Positions 9,092-17,447 of a DNA stretch of 64,000 nucleotides are shown here, piece after piece (the stretch's first letter is position 1; each line of letters opens with the position of its first letter). The position numbers and the translations under genes are program-made. The DNA is from Streptomyces caelestis (lineage in GTDB: Bacteria; Actinomycetota; Actinomycetes; Streptomycetales; Streptomycetaceae), in NCBI RefSeq assembly GCF_001279005.1, contig NZ_LGCN01000239.1, forward strand, positions 4,541 to 68,540, given 5' to 3'. Under the pieces are notes generated by a model, which worked only from the letters and a program-made list of their open reading frames with translations, was not told the origin of the DNA and made no database searches.

Positions 9092-9360
9092 TCATGGACT
9101 CCCCGCCGGTCCGCCGGGCCGTGCCGTCCGGCCGCCCGGCCGGCCGTACCGCCGGTCGGTGCCGGTTCGTCGCTGCCGGACCGTGCCGTCCGGCGGCCCT
9201 GCCGGGCTGTCGTCACCGGCTGCCGTTCCGCCGTCATGGACTTCCTGCCGGGGTGGTGCCGCCCGGCCGCCCGCCAGGCCGTACCGCCGGTCGGTGCCGG
9301 TCCGTCGCCGCCGGGCTTCTCCCGGGCTGTTCCCGCCGGGCCGTGCCGTCCGGCCGCCCT
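9092..9360. repeat. Degenerate direct duplication of about 135 bp
   Basis: Two related blocks start at 9092 and 9233 with CATGGACT(C/T)CC(C/T)GCCGG. A shared segment beginning GCCGTACCGCCGGTCGGTGC occurs near 9147 and 9281, and GGGCCGTGCCGTCCGGCCGCCC occurs near both ends. No protein-coding signal was seen. It lies between the lipoprotein gene and the peptide gene. Confidence 0.5.
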
Positions 9361-9523
9361 ACCGGACCGCCGCCTCCACCGGTGTCGTGGTCCGGCGGTC
9401 CGGCTCGGGGTCGACGTCCTTGGCCGGGCCCGCGTTGGCAGCCAGGGCCAGCGCGGCGACCGCGGCGACGGCCGCGGCGAGACCGCGGGCGTAACGCTCG
9501 GTGGTGCGTGTGCGTTCCAGCAC
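9359..9523 (-). CDS. 54-residue hydrophobic, probably secreted peptide precursor
   Basis: A GTG start at 9523, five bases after GAGG, opens a 54-residue frame ending at TAG 9359-9361. It begins VLERTRTTERYARG, has a hydrophobic core at residues 14-31 (GLAAAVAAVAALALAANA, an AxA-type end) and a polar acidic tail (KDVDPEPDRRTTTPVEAAVR). This is a positively charged N-terminus, hydrophobic helix and short hydrophilic tail, as in a small exported pro-peptide. It is divergent from the XRE-TPR regulator with under 100 bases between them. The arrangement resembles regulator/peptide signalling pairs, though no such pair is proven here. Third codon positions are nearly all G/C, supporting coding. Confidence 0.65.
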   Translation of the reverse strand: MLERTRTTERYARGLAAAVAAVAALALAANAGPAKDVDPEPDRRTTTPVEAAVR

Positions 9524-9544
9524 GGCGACCTCGCAACAGCAACG

Positions 9545-9574
9545 GGTTAAGCACGTTTAATCCACGGTTTAACC
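9545..9574. promoter_or_regulatory. AT-rich operator-like repeats in the XRE/peptide intergenic region
   Basis: In GC-rich surroundings the segment contains GGTTAA (9545-9550), GTTTAA (9555-9560) and GGTTTAACC (9566-9574). The outer GGTTAA and TTAACC form an inverted repeat, and GTTTAA is also directly repeated. It lies 47-76 bases before the XRE-TPR start and 22-51 bases before the divergent peptide start, so it could control both. Confidence 0.5.
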
Positions 9575-9620
9575 TAGGGGCTGTCGGACGCGAACGGCAA
9601 GGGGCACTGGGGGAGTTGGC

Positions 9621-10964
9621 GTGGGGGAGCGGGACGAGCCGGCGACCATCGGACGGCGGGTGCAGCAGTTGCGGGTGGAGCGCGGACTGACCCAGCGGCA
9701 GCTGGCGGAGCCGGTGTACACGCCCGCGTACATCTCCACGCTGGAGGCGGGACGGGTGCGCCCCTCCGACGACGCGTTACGGCACCTCGCCGGCCGTCTC
9801 GGCGTCGCGTTCGACGAACTGGCCACCGGACGTCCCGCCCGGCTGGTGACCGAGCTGCACCTGCGGCTGACCGAGGCACGGCGCACACTCGCCGTCGGCG
9901 AGACGGAGGCCGCGGTGGAGCAGTACGCCGGGCTGCTCGCCGAGGCGGAGGCGCACGACCTGGCCGAGGAGCAGGCCGCCGCACTGCTCGGGCTCGGGGA
10001 GTGCGCGCTGGAGACCGGCGAACTCGTCGAGGGCCGCCAGTACTTCGAGCGGGCCGAGGACCGGCTCGCCGAGGCGCCGCTGCCCGCCCGGGCGCCGGCG
10101 CTGCGCGGGCGGGCCGTCGCCCACTACCTCGCGGGGGAACTGCGGTACGCGGTTTACCTCCTGGAGTCCACGATCGACGAGCTGAACCGGGGCGGCCTGC
10201 ACGACCCGGACGCCCTGCTGCTGCTCTACGCCAGCGTGATCGGCCCGTACATGGACATGGGCGCGCACGCGCGGGCCGCGCAGGCGGCGGAGTTCGCGCT
10301 GGCGCTCGCACCGCAGTCCGGAGACCCGGCGCTGGTGGCGCGCATGCACCGGTCGGTGGCCCGCACCCTGCTCGCCGAGGGCCGCCTCGCCGAGGCGGAC
10401 GCCTCGCTGGCCAAGGCGGCGGAGCTGTACCGCGGGCTGCAGCTCCGCACCGAGCTGGCCAACTGCCACTGGATGCGCGGCTACGTGTACGCGCAGAACG
10501 GCGAACTGGAGTGCGCCGAGAAGGAGATGCGCCAGGCGCTGGAGATGCTGTCGGCCAAGCGGGCGTCCCTCTACAGCAGCCAGGTGACCGTCGAGCTGGC
10601 CGACGTCCTGCACCGGCGCGGCGACTCCCGGGAGGCGGCGGCCCTGCTGGAGGACGTGCTCGGCGGGCTCTCCCCCGAGCGGGGGGCGGTGCACGCGGCG
10701 GCGGCGCACCGGCTGCTCGGGATCATCGCCGAGGACGCCCGCCGGGCGGAGCAGGCCGAGGAGCACTACGTCCGCGCGATGAGTCTGCTGGAACGCGCGG
10801 GCGCGGCCGGCGACCTGGCCGACCTGTGCCGCCTCCTCGGCGACCTGCTGCGCCGCACCGGCCGCGTCGAAGCGGCCCTGGACGCCTACCGCACCGGCCT
10901 GGGCCACCGCACGGCCCCGGGCACCACGACCCTGGGGCCGGCCCCGGCGCAACCCCCGGTCTGA
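9621..10964 (+). CDS. XRE-family regulator with TPR domain
   Basis: This codes for 447 residues from GTG 9621. Residues about 10-65 form a helix-turn-helix (IGRRVQQLRVERGLTQRQLAEPVYTPAYISTLE, cut here by position). The remainder (about 75-430) is made of tetratricopeptide-like helical repeats such as ALLGLGECALETGELVEGRQY and AEEHYVRAMSLLERAG. Regulators of this build (RRNPP-like or AfsR-associated types) often sense a short peptide through the TPR part. The divergent 54-residue peptide gene and AT-rich repeats upstream suggest such a circuit. The Pro-rich tail is probably unstructured. Peptide sensing is inferred. Confidence 0.85.
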   Translation: MGERDEPATIGRRVQQLRVERGLTQRQLAEPVYTPAYISTLEAGRVRPSDDALRHLAGRLGVAFDELATGRPARLVTELHLRLTEARRTLAVGETEAAVEQYAGLLAEAEAHDLAEEQAAALLGLGECALETGELVEGRQYFERAEDRLAEAPLPARAPALRGRAVAHYLAGELRYAVYLLESTIDELNRGGLHDPDALLLLYASVIGPYMDMGAHARAAQAAEFALALAPQSGDPALVARMHRSVARTLLAEGRLAEADASLAKAAELYRGLQLRTELANCHWMRGYVYAQNGELECAEKEMRQALEMLSAKRASLYSSQVTVELADVLHRRGDSREAAALLEDVLGGLSPERGAVHAAAAHRLLGIIAEDARRAEQAEEHYVRAMSLLERAGAAGDLADLCRLLGDLLRRTGRVEAALDAYRTGLGHRTAPGTTTLGPAPAQPPV

Positions 10965-11035
10965 CCGTTTCGGGGCGGACGGGCCGGGTAGTCGGGGCTC
11001 GGTTCCGGGGAGGACGGCCGAAGGAGGCGGTGGGC

Positions 11036-11770
11036 GTGTGGCCCAGGGACGGCCCCGAGGGCGACCCGGGCCGGGAGGACGACCAGGTGAGGGACGCGAT
11101 CACCGCCGGGCTGCGCGACGCCGAGCCGGCCGCCGTTCCGGGACGGCTGTGCGCGGTGGCCGTCGCGCTGCTGCCGGTGGACGGTGCGAGCGTGTCGCTG
11201 CGCGGCGACGGCATGCCCGTCTACCTCGGCGCCTCCGGTCCACGGGCCGCACGTCTCGCCCAGCTCCAGGCCACCCTGGGCGACGGCCCCTGCCACCACG
11301 TCCTGGCGGCCGGCGCGCCGGTCCTCGCCCGCGACCTCGCCGCCGCCGGCTGCGCCGACCGCTGGCCCGTCTTCGCCCAGCAGGCGCTCGGCGCCGGCGT
11401 ACGTGCCGTGTACGGCCTGCCGCTCGGCAGCGGCGCCGTCTGCGTCGGCACCCTCGACCTGTACCGCGACACCCCCGGCGGGCTCACCGACGGCCAGCTG
11501 CGGGTGGCCCGGCTCGTCGCCGGCGTCATGACGGTGGCACTGGTGGACCTGCCGTACGACCTCCAGGGCGGCGACGAACCCTGGCTCGACGGACTGGCCG
11601 CCGACCACGACCGCGTCCACCAGGCCGTCGGCATGATCATGGCCCAGCTGGGCGTCGGCGCCGACGAGGCCCTGGCCCGCCTGCGCGCCGACGCCTTCGC
11701 CCACGACCGTACGGCCCTGGAGGTCGCCCTGGACGTGGTCGCCCACCGCCGCCGCTTCGACACGCCCTGA
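11036..11770 (+). CDS. GAF and ANTAR domain protein (putative RNA-binding antiterminator)
   Basis: This codes for 244 residues from GTG 11036, eight bases after AAGGAGG; GTG 11030 is possible but too close to the SD. Residues about 30-165 form a GAF domain (VALLPVDGASVSL, GDGPCHHVLAAGAPVLARDLA). The C-terminal about 55 residues form an ANTAR domain: HDRVHQAVGMIMAQLGVGADEALARLRADAF. ANTAR proteins bind paired hairpins in nascent RNA and prevent termination, and the GAF part senses a ligand or redox state. It is monocistronic or loosely linked to the XRE gene 71 bases upstream. Confidence 0.88.
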   Translation: MWPRDGPEGDPGREDDQVRDAITAGLRDAEPAAVPGRLCAVAVALLPVDGASVSLRGDGMPVYLGASGPRAARLAQLQATLGDGPCHHVLAAGAPVLARDLAAAGCADRWPVFAQQALGAGVRAVYGLPLGSGAVCVGTLDLYRDTPGGLTDGQLRVARLVAGVMTVALVDLPYDLQGGDEPWLDGLAADHDRVHQAVGMIMAQLGVGADEALARLRADAFAHDRTALEVALDVVAHRRRFDTP

Positions 11771-11797
11771 GCGCACGGTTGCCTACCCTTGACGGTC

Positions 11798-12073
11798 ATG
11801 GACACAGCCATCCTCTTCCTCACCTGCGTCGTGATCCTCGGCGTCATGACGATCCAGGGCCACCTCTCCCGAGTCGACCGCCGTGCCGCCCGCGTCGAGC
11901 GCAAACTCGACGCGGTGATACGGCACTTGGACATTCACGAGGAGGTCCCGGGGAGGGACGAGATCCTCGCCCTCGTGCGTCGGGGGAAGAGGGTCCAGGC
12001 GATCAAGCTGTACCGCGAGACCACGGGCGCGGACCTGGTCGAGGCCAAGCAGGCGGTGGACCGCCTGGCCTGA
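11798..12073 (+). CDS. Membrane-anchored ribosomal protein L7/L12 C-terminal-like protein
   Basis: This codes for 91 residues from ATG 11798; TTG 11789 would add three. Residues 3-22 are a membrane helix (TAILFLTCVVILGVMTIQG). A basic helix follows, and the C-terminal 40 residues (EILALVRRGKRVQAIKLYRETTGADLVEAKQAVD, given by motif) match the bL12 C-terminal helix pattern, in which GADLxEAKxxVD is typical. Such proteins are common in Streptomyces and have no known function. There is no clear Shine-Dalgarno site. Confidence 0.75.
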   Translation: MDTAILFLTCVVILGVMTIQGHLSRVDRRAARVERKLDAVIRHLDIHEEVPGRDEILALVRRGKRVQAIKLYRETTGADLVEAKQAVDRLA

Positions 12074-12101
12074 TCGCCCGCTTCCCGGAGGGGCCCGGCC
12101 G

Positions 12102-12908
12102 TCAGACCCGTACCCGCGCCTGTCGGCCGACGTCCGCCAGGCGGTCCGCGCCGAGCCGGCTCATCGCCCGGATGACCTCGGGGAGCACCGCGCCGAGTCC
12201 GCCGTTGGTGAGGGTGATCGTGTCCTCGCCGACGCGGACCGCCGCGAGGTTCACGGTGAGGCGCGTCGGGACTCCGTCGGACGCCTCCCCGATCATCGTC
12301 AGCCGCAGTCCCGCCCGCGCGTCGCCGGCCTCCGGGAGCGGGAGTTCCGCCACCTCGACGCGCTGGGCGCCGGCCCGGGTGGTCGTCGCCTCGAACCGCC
12401 CGCACGTCTTGGGCAGCGTCCTCATCCAGTCCAGGACGCGGTCCACGTCGGCGGTCGGGTGCGCGGCGACCTGGTAGCGCAGCTGGGAGTCGTCGGAGGC
12501 GTCGTCGAGCGTGGTGGTGGCGCTCGGTCCGGCCGACGGGCCGAACAGCTCCTCCGTGTAGAGGACGTCGAGCAGCCGGTGGCAGTCGGCGTCCTCGGCC
12601 TTCGCCTTGAGCATCCCGTCCCGCCAGGTCGCCGCGCCCCGGCTCGCCGTCCACGGCTCCCCCAGGTCCGTCTCCGTGATCAGCGCCGCCCGCAGCTGCT
12701 CCTCGCTCAGCTCCGACGGGCCGGGCGAGGGCTGCTTCGCGGCGGGCGAGGCGGAGGACGCGGGGGCGGCCGGGGGCTCGGACACGCCCGCGGGCAGCGC
12801 GCGCGGCGCCTCCCGGTCGCCGGCCACGCACGCCGCCGCGGTCAGCAGGGCCGTCGCCGACAGCGCGGAGACGAGAAGGGTGCGGGCGGCGGCCGGGGCA
12901 TGGGTCAT
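12102..12908 (-). CDS. Secreted lipoprotein of unknown function
   Basis: This codes for 268 residues; ATG 12908 follows GGAGG. The signal sequence LLVSALSATALLTAAACVAG ends in a lipobox-like AAC. After a Pro/Ser/Ala linker (about 35-65) comes a compact domain starting LSEEQLRAALITETDLGEPW, with two cysteines (DCHRL and KTCGRF) likely to pair. This style of domain is widespread in actinobacterial lipoproteins resembling PknH-type sensor regions. No kinase is adjacent. It converges with the L7/L12-like gene. Confidence 0.75.
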   Translation of the reverse strand: MTHAPAAARTLLVSALSATALLTAAACVAGDREAPRALPAGVSEPPAAPASSASPAAKQPSPGPSELSEEQLRAALITETDLGEPWTASRGAATWRDGMLKAKAEDADCHRLLDVLYTEELFGPSAGPSATTTLDDASDDSQLRYQVAAHPTADVDRVLDWMRTLPKTCGRFEATTTRAGAQRVEVAELPLPEAGDARAGLRLTMIGEASDGVPTRLTVNLAAVRVGEDTITLTNGGLGAVLPEVIRAMSRLGADRLADVGRQARVRV

Positions 12909-13191
12909 CGAGGTGCCTCCTGGGGGAACCGGGCCGTCCACGAGCGGACGTGCTCCTACGGCACCATCCCCTCCGTCGCCCCACCAGCGAGGCGGGCCGT
13001 CCGGGTGAGCCGCCCGGGGGGAGAACGGCTCGCCCGCCCCGTCCCCCTGCCGGCGTCGCCGGCATGCGGCGCGCCCACTCGTCCCGCACGACGCCGCCGG
13101 ACCGGGTCCCGGCGCGCCGACGGTCGACACCGACGAAGCCCCGGGGCTTCGGCGCGCGTGGTGCTCGCCTCACGACCACGAGGAGCCCACC

Positions 13192-13570
13192 GTGCGACAC
13201 GGCCACCGACGTCTCGGCCGTGAGCCGGGCCCGTTCGGCGCCGACCCGCCGAGGGGCGCGGGACTGCCGCACCGGCTGCCCGACGGAGCCGTCGTCCGGC
13301 ACACCCCGCAGGAGCGCGTCCGCGAGGCGGAACACGCGGCCGGCCACCGGCACGTGTACGCGCCGCTGCTCGGCGAACGCGAGCCGCACGAGATCCCCGG
13401 CCACCGGGACCACCGCAGCGAGGAGATGTTCTCGCCCAGGGAGCCGGGGCGGACCAGGTCGTCCTGCCCGCGGAGGAGGTGCCGCGGCGGATCGCGGACC
13501 GCGCGGCGCTGCTCCGGGCTCCGGGCTCCGGGCTCCGGGAATCCGCGGAGGGGCACGACACGCACCCGGG
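13192..13570 (+). pseudogene. Possible decayed gene of unknown family
   Basis: From GTG 13192 the frame reads VRHGHRRLGREPGPFGADPP, then HRHVYAPLLGEREPHEIPG and HRDHRSEEMFSP, with Streptomyces-like codon use. Near 13440 the sense passes to another frame (GADQVVLPAEEVPRRIADRA) before dissolving into a CTCCGGG repeat. A single frameshift would explain this. I do not recognise the family. The rest of 12909-13792 shows no convincing gene. Confidence 0.35.
13512..13539. repeat. Heptamer tandem repeat CTCCGGG, four copies
   Basis: Four perfect consecutive copies of the 7-bp unit lie at the end of the presumed decayed gene. The array is short enough to arise by slippage. Confidence 0.8.
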
Positions 13571-13792
13571 GGAGGGGGCCCCGTCCGGTTCACCGGCCGG
13601 GGCCCTCGGTCCCGCGTCGGCGGGTGCGGGCTCCACGGGGGCACCCGGTCGCCGGTTCGATTGCGGCAAACGGGGGTGAAAGTGCCGTACGCCACACCCG
13701 TCGGGAATGGCTCCACGCTGCCGGTGCGTTCGCTTTTACGGTGTTCTGCAGAGATTCTCCGCAGGCACCCGCACGCACCCAGAGGAGACCGC

Positions 13793-15496
13793 GTGACCGA
13801 CCGCACCTCCACGTCCGACACCAGGCCGCCGCACCCCGCCCCCGACACCACGCCCGACCTCTCCTCCAGGGACCCCGACTGGTGGCGGCAGGCCGTCGTC
13901 TACCAGATCTACCCCCGCAGCTTCGCCGACGCCGACGGCGACGGACTCGGTGACCTGCGCGGCATCACCCGGCGCCTCACCCACCTCGCCACGCTGGGCG
14001 TCGACGCCCTGTGGATGAGCCCCTTCTACCCCTCCGAGCTCGCCGACGGCGGCTACGACGTCGCCGACCCGCGCGACGTCGACCCCCGCCTCGGCACCCT
14101 CGACGACTTCGCCGAGCTCGTCGCCGAGGCCCACCGGCTCGGCCTGAAGGTGATCGTCGACGTCGTCCCCAACCACACCTCCCACCAGCACGTCTGGTTC
14201 CAGGAGGCGCTGCGCGCCGGGCCCGGCTCCCCGGCCCGCGACCGCTACGTCTTCCGCGACGGCAAGGGGGAACAGGGCGAGCTGCCGCCCACCGACTGGC
14301 AGTCCGTGTTCGGCGGCAGCGCCTGGCAGCGGGTGCCGGACGGACAGTGGTACCTGCACCTGTTCGCCGCCGAGCAGCCCGACCTCAACTGGGGGCACCA
14401 GGAGGTCCGCGACGACGTCCGCACCACCCTGCGGTTCTGGGCCGACCGGGGCGTGGACGGCTTCCGGATCGACGTGGCGCACGCCCTCGCCAAGGACCTC
14501 GACGAGCCGCTGCGCGACCTCGGCCACCACGCCTCGGGCGGCGAGGCCGCCCTCGCCGACTTCCCGCCCGGCACCCACCCCTTCTACGACCGGGACGAGG
14601 TGCACGAGATCTACCGCGACTGGCGCAAGATCCTCGACGCCTACTCCCCGCCCCGCATGGCCGTCGCCGAGGCCTGGGTCCCCGGCGAACGGCGCGCCCT
14701 GTACGCCCGTCCGGACGAACTGGGGCAGGCCTTCAACTTCGAGTACCTGCAGGCCACGTGGAACGCGGAGGAGCTGCGGCAGGTCATCACCGGATCGCTC
14801 CGGACCGCGCACGCCGCCGGCGCCTCGGCGACCTGGGTGCTCTCCAACCACGACGTCGTCCGGCACGCCTCCCGCCTGATGCTGCCGCCGGACACGGACG
14901 AGAACGCCTGGCTGCTGTCCGGCGGCCACGCCCCCGCCGTCGACCCGGACGCCGGACTGCGCCGGGCCCGCGCCGCCACCCTGCTGATGCTGGCGCTCCC
15001 CGGCTCGGCCTACCTCTACCAGGGCGAGGAGCTCGGCCTGCCCGAGGTCGCCGACCTGCCCACCGAGGTCCTCCAGGACCCGATCTGGGAGCAGACGGGG
15101 CACGTCCGCAAGGGCCGCGACGGATGCCGGGTGCCGCTGCCGTGGACGACGACCGGTCCGTCGTACGGCTTCGGGGCGGCCGGTGCCTGGCTGCCGCAGC
15201 CGCCGTCCTTCGCCGCGTACGCCGTCGAGGCGCAGGACGGGGCCGAGGGCTCGACCCTGGAGCTGTACCGCACGGCCCTGCGGCTGCGCCGCAAGCTGAT
15301 CGACGGCGAGACGCTGAACTGGTCGGAGGAGACCCCGGCGGGGGTCCTGCAGTTCGACCGCGGCGACGGCTGGCGCTGTGTGACCAACCTGTCCCCCGAC
15401 CCGGTCTCCCTCCCGGCGGGCGAGGTCCTGCTGACCAGCGCACCGCTGGAGGACGGCCGGCTCGGCCCGGACACCACGGCCTGGCTCGGCCACTGA
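13793..15496 (+). CDS. GH13 alpha-glucosidase / oligo-1,6-glucosidase-like enzyme
   Basis: This codes for 567 residues; GTG 13793 lies six bases after GAGGAG. It is a cytoplasmic glycoside hydrolase of family 13 that splits alpha-glucosidic bonds in malto- or isomalto-oligosaccharides. Visible motifs in order are VVYQIYPRSFAD, DVVPNHTSHQH, GFRIDVAHAL (nucleophile Asp), MAVAEAWV (acid/base Glu) and LSNHDVVRH (third Asp). The end is a beta-sandwich domain. Length and motifs fit the AglA/MalL-like group of Streptomyces. No sugar transporter genes flank it. Exact linkage specificity cannot be told from sequence. Confidence 0.92.
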   Translation: MTDRTSTSDTRPPHPAPDTTPDLSSRDPDWWRQAVVYQIYPRSFADADGDGLGDLRGITRRLTHLATLGVDALWMSPFYPSELADGGYDVADPRDVDPRLGTLDDFAELVAEAHRLGLKVIVDVVPNHTSHQHVWFQEALRAGPGSPARDRYVFRDGKGEQGELPPTDWQSVFGGSAWQRVPDGQWYLHLFAAEQPDLNWGHQEVRDDVRTTLRFWADRGVDGFRIDVAHALAKDLDEPLRDLGHHASGGEAALADFPPGTHPFYDRDEVHEIYRDWRKILDAYSPPRMAVAEAWVPGERRALYARPDELGQAFNFEYLQATWNAEELRQVITGSLRTAHAAGASATWVLSNHDVVRHASRLMLPPDTDENAWLLSGGHAPAVDPDAGLRRARAATLLMLALPGSAYLYQGEELGLPEVADLPTEVLQDPIWEQTGHVRKGRDGCRVPLPWTTTGPSYGFGAAGAWLPQPPSFAAYAVEAQDGAEGSTLELYRTALRLRRKLIDGETLNWSEETPAGVLQFDRGDGWRCVTNLSPDPVSLPAGEVLLTSAPLEDGRLGPDTTAWLGH

Positions 15497-15504
15497 CCCG
15501 AATA

Positions 15505-15532
15505 CCGCCCCGGCCCGCCGCGGCCGGGGCGG
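15505..15532. terminator. Terminator hairpin after the alpha-glucosidase gene
   Basis: Perfect 11-bp arms CCGCCCCGGCC and GGCCGGGGCGG are separated by six bases, nine bases after the stop. Confidence 0.65.
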
Positions 15533-15664
15533 CGCAAGGCGGAGAGCCGGAAGGCTCCGCGGGGGCCGGCACCGGCTCCGGGCCGCCGCCACCCCGAACG
15601 GCGTCAGCGCGTCGAGCGAGCGGGTCCGGATCACCGTGGGGGACGCCGCCCCGGCACGGTGAGG

Positions 15665-16036
15665 TCACACGTGCCCGGGGCCTCCGCTGCCGAAGGCGCC
15701 GCTGGATCCGGGCAGCCAGCGCTTGCGCTGCTGGTCCTTGCCCGTTCTGGTCGCGGAGTGGTGGAGTTCGTAGGGCATGAGCCGTGAGCCGGTCCTCGAC
15801 GTGTTCGGCATCTCGTCCGGCTCCCGGATCTCCCGCATCTCGCGGACCGCGCCACCGTCCGGCATCCTCGGCTGGTCCTCCGAGGTGGGGCGGGGCTCCT
15901 CCTGGTCCATGTACCGCATGCCGACCCGTACGGCCCAGACCAGCGCGCCGGCCACGATCATTCCGCCGATGAAGGCCACGAAGACGGTCCACCTGGACGG
16001 ACCGGCGGCCAGAACCACATACGTTGCCGTGTTCAT
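15665..16036 (-). CDS. DUF6479-like small membrane protein
   Basis: This codes for 123 residues from ATG 16036. One membrane helix (about 17-37, TVFVAFIGGMIVAGALVWAV) is followed by a polar, acidic then basic cytoplasmic tail and a Gly-rich end GSGGPGHV. Family DUF6479 of Streptomyces has this plan; function is unknown. No strong Shine-Dalgarno sequence is seen. Confidence 0.65.
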   Translation of the reverse strand: MNTATYVVLAAGPSRWTVFVAFIGGMIVAGALVWAVRVGMRYMDQEEPRPTSEDQPRMPDGGAVREMREIREPDEMPNTSRTGSRLMPYELHHSATRTGKDQQRKRWLPGSSGAFGSGGPGHV

Positions 16037-16530
16037 GTTTTCGAGTATGGACGAGGAAATGAGATAAAGCGCACGGAATGCCCGGTCTTGTCACGCCCGT
16101 GGCCCGCCCCAGCGGGCGGCCGGCCCCGTGGCGTGGCAGATTGCGGCCAGAGGAAGGCCGGGACGGGCCGTCGCGTCCCCACGTGTGCAGCTCGGGGCCC
16201 GCCCCCGGCCTTCCCCGCCGCCCCCGCGCTCCGCCGCGACCGGGGCGGGGTGGCGGAGGTGGCTCACATGGTCTTCGTCGGGCAGGAGGTCGGCGCGACG
16301 CTCCGTCGGCGCTTCACCCGCCTGCGCCACCCTCGTCGGCGCGGTCCTCCGCGGCTGGGCGACGGGCGCGACGACGGCCGGAGGAACGGATCCCATCCGC
16401 ACCGCCCTCGCCGGGCCCGGCGGCGTCCTCGGCTCGTACCGCGTCCGCCCGGACGGGGCATGACCGCCGTACGGAGTCCACCGCGGAACGTGCACAGGAC
16501 ATCTGCCGTCGCCACGGCAGTTTTTCCGCC
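16037..16530. other. Stretch without a convincing gene
   Basis: Frames open on both strands but none has good start context or recognisable sequence. A tail on the plus strand (about 16300-16462) has mildly protein-like composition, possibly an old fragment. Otherwise nothing was seen until the MerR promoter region. Confidence 0.5.
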
Positions 16531-16538
16531 GGGCCGAC

Positions 16539-16558
16539 TAGAGTTCCCCTTGGGGAAC
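16539..16558 (+). promoter_or_regulatory. Promoter -10 and 16-bp palindrome before merR-like gene 1
   Basis: TAGAGT (16539-16544) could be a -10 box. It runs into the perfect palindrome GTTCCCCTTGGGGAAC (16543-16558), 48 bases upstream of the regulator start. This placement fits an autoregulatory operator. Confidence 0.45.
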
Positions 16559-16606
16559 CCGTCCCCGTGGCGGACCGTGTCCACCGTGGTCCGCGGAAAG
16601 GTGCGT

Positions 16607-16987
16607 ATGCCTTCGGAAAGTCAGCCGTACGCCGACGGCCGGCAGCCGGACCAGGACCGGCTCCCCGTCGCCGACCGGCTCGACGACGACCACTTCCCGG
16701 CCTACACCATGGGCAGGGCCGCCGAACTGGTCGGAGCCACACCCGCTTTCCTCCGCGCCCTGGACGAGGCGCGGCTGATCACCCCGACGCGCTCGGGAGG
16801 CGGTCACCGCCGCTACTCGCGCCACCAGCTGAGGCTGGCCGCCAGGGCCCGCGAACTGGTCGACCAGGGGACACCGGTCGATGCCGCGTGCCGCATCATC
16901 AGCCTCGAGGACCAGCTGCGACAGGCCGAACACGCCAACGAGGAGCTCCGCCGACGGGGCGCGGGGGCGGCCCACGGAGGCCGGTGA
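16607..16987 (+). CDS. MerR-family transcriptional regulator (cold-shock-linked paralogue 1)
   Basis: This codes for 126 residues; ATG 16607 follows GGAAAGG. Residues about 35-105 form a MerR-type winged helix: YTMGRAAELVGATPAFLRAL, then GGHRRYSRHQLRLAARAREL and a helix with the pattern LVDQGTPVDAACRIISLEDQL. There is no C-terminal ligand domain, only a short coiled tail. The protein at 27392-27742 is a close paralogue, and each sits beside a cold-shock gene. This suggests that the regulator controls csp expression. It lies 240 bases upstream of csp1 on the same strand. Confidence 0.82.
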   Translation: MPSESQPYADGRQPDQDRLPVADRLDDDHFPAYTMGRAAELVGATPAFLRALDEARLITPTRSGGGHRRYSRHQLRLAARARELVDQGTPVDAACRIISLEDQLRQAEHANEELRRRGAGAAHGGR

Positions 16988-17082
16988 AAATCTGTTCCCG
17001 CCGAAACAGGATTTCCGCCCCCGTGAACAAAATCTCTTTCCCTAAACACCCGGCGGCGCTTTATTCCAGTGATTTTCCTCGC

Positions 17083-17137
17083 TTGCCGTCGACTTCCTTC
17101 GTGCTAGGCTGACGCCAGTTGCAGTTGTGGTTGCCAG
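17083..17137 (+). promoter_or_regulatory. csp1 promoter and conserved 5' leader block
   Basis: TTGCCG (17083-17088) and TAGGCT (17105-17110), spaced by 16, fit a housekeeping promoter with its start near 17117. A 23-base block at 17115-17137, beginning CCAGTTGCAGTTGTGG, matches the leader of the second cold-shock gene (30743-30765, minus strand) at 22 of 23 positions. About 90 bases of leader follow before the coding start, as expected for temperature-responsive cold-shock mRNAs. Confidence 0.65.
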
Positions 17138-17226
17138 TTTGCTACCGGGTCTCCGGGCAGGTGATCATCGCGACGATGAAGGGATTCGTAAAGTGCGAGT
17201 CCCAGCACTGTCTCAGGAGAATTGAT

Positions 17227-17430
17227 ATGGCCACCGGTACGGTGAAGTGGTTCAACTCGGAAAAGGGCTTCGGCTTCATCGAGCAGGACGGCGGCGGCGC
17301 CGACGTGTTCGCCCACTACTCGAACATCGCCACCTCCGGCTTCCGTGAGCTCCAGGAAGGCCAGAAGGTGAGCTTCGACGTCACGCAGGGCCAGAAGGGC
17401 CCGCAGGCGGAGAACATCGTCCCCGCCTGA
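17227..17430 (+). CDS. Cold-shock protein (CspA family), copy 1
   Basis: This codes for 67 residues; ATG 17227 follows [25 protein letters not shown] contains the RNP1 motif KGFGFI, and [10 protein letters not shown] contains RNP2-like VFAHY. It is a single OB-fold RNA chaperone that melts RNA structure. A paralogue with about 85% identity is encoded at 30451-30654. An in-frame ATG 51 bases upstream lacks a ribosome site and lies in the leader. Confidence 0.95.
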   Translation: MATGTVKWFNSEKGFGFIEQDGGGADVFAHYSNIATSGFRELQEGQKVSFDVTQGQKGPQAENIVPA

Positions 17431-17447
17431 TCCAGGCGCAGGGATTC

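Noticed and set aside
16128..16463. Plus-strand frame before the MerR gene
   Set aside because: Most of it has non-coding composition and no ribosome site; only the tail looks faintly protein-like.
17119..17226. N-terminal extension of the first cold-shock protein
   Set aside because: The leader is in frame, but the protein family starts at MATGTVKWF, and AGGAG precedes that ATG.
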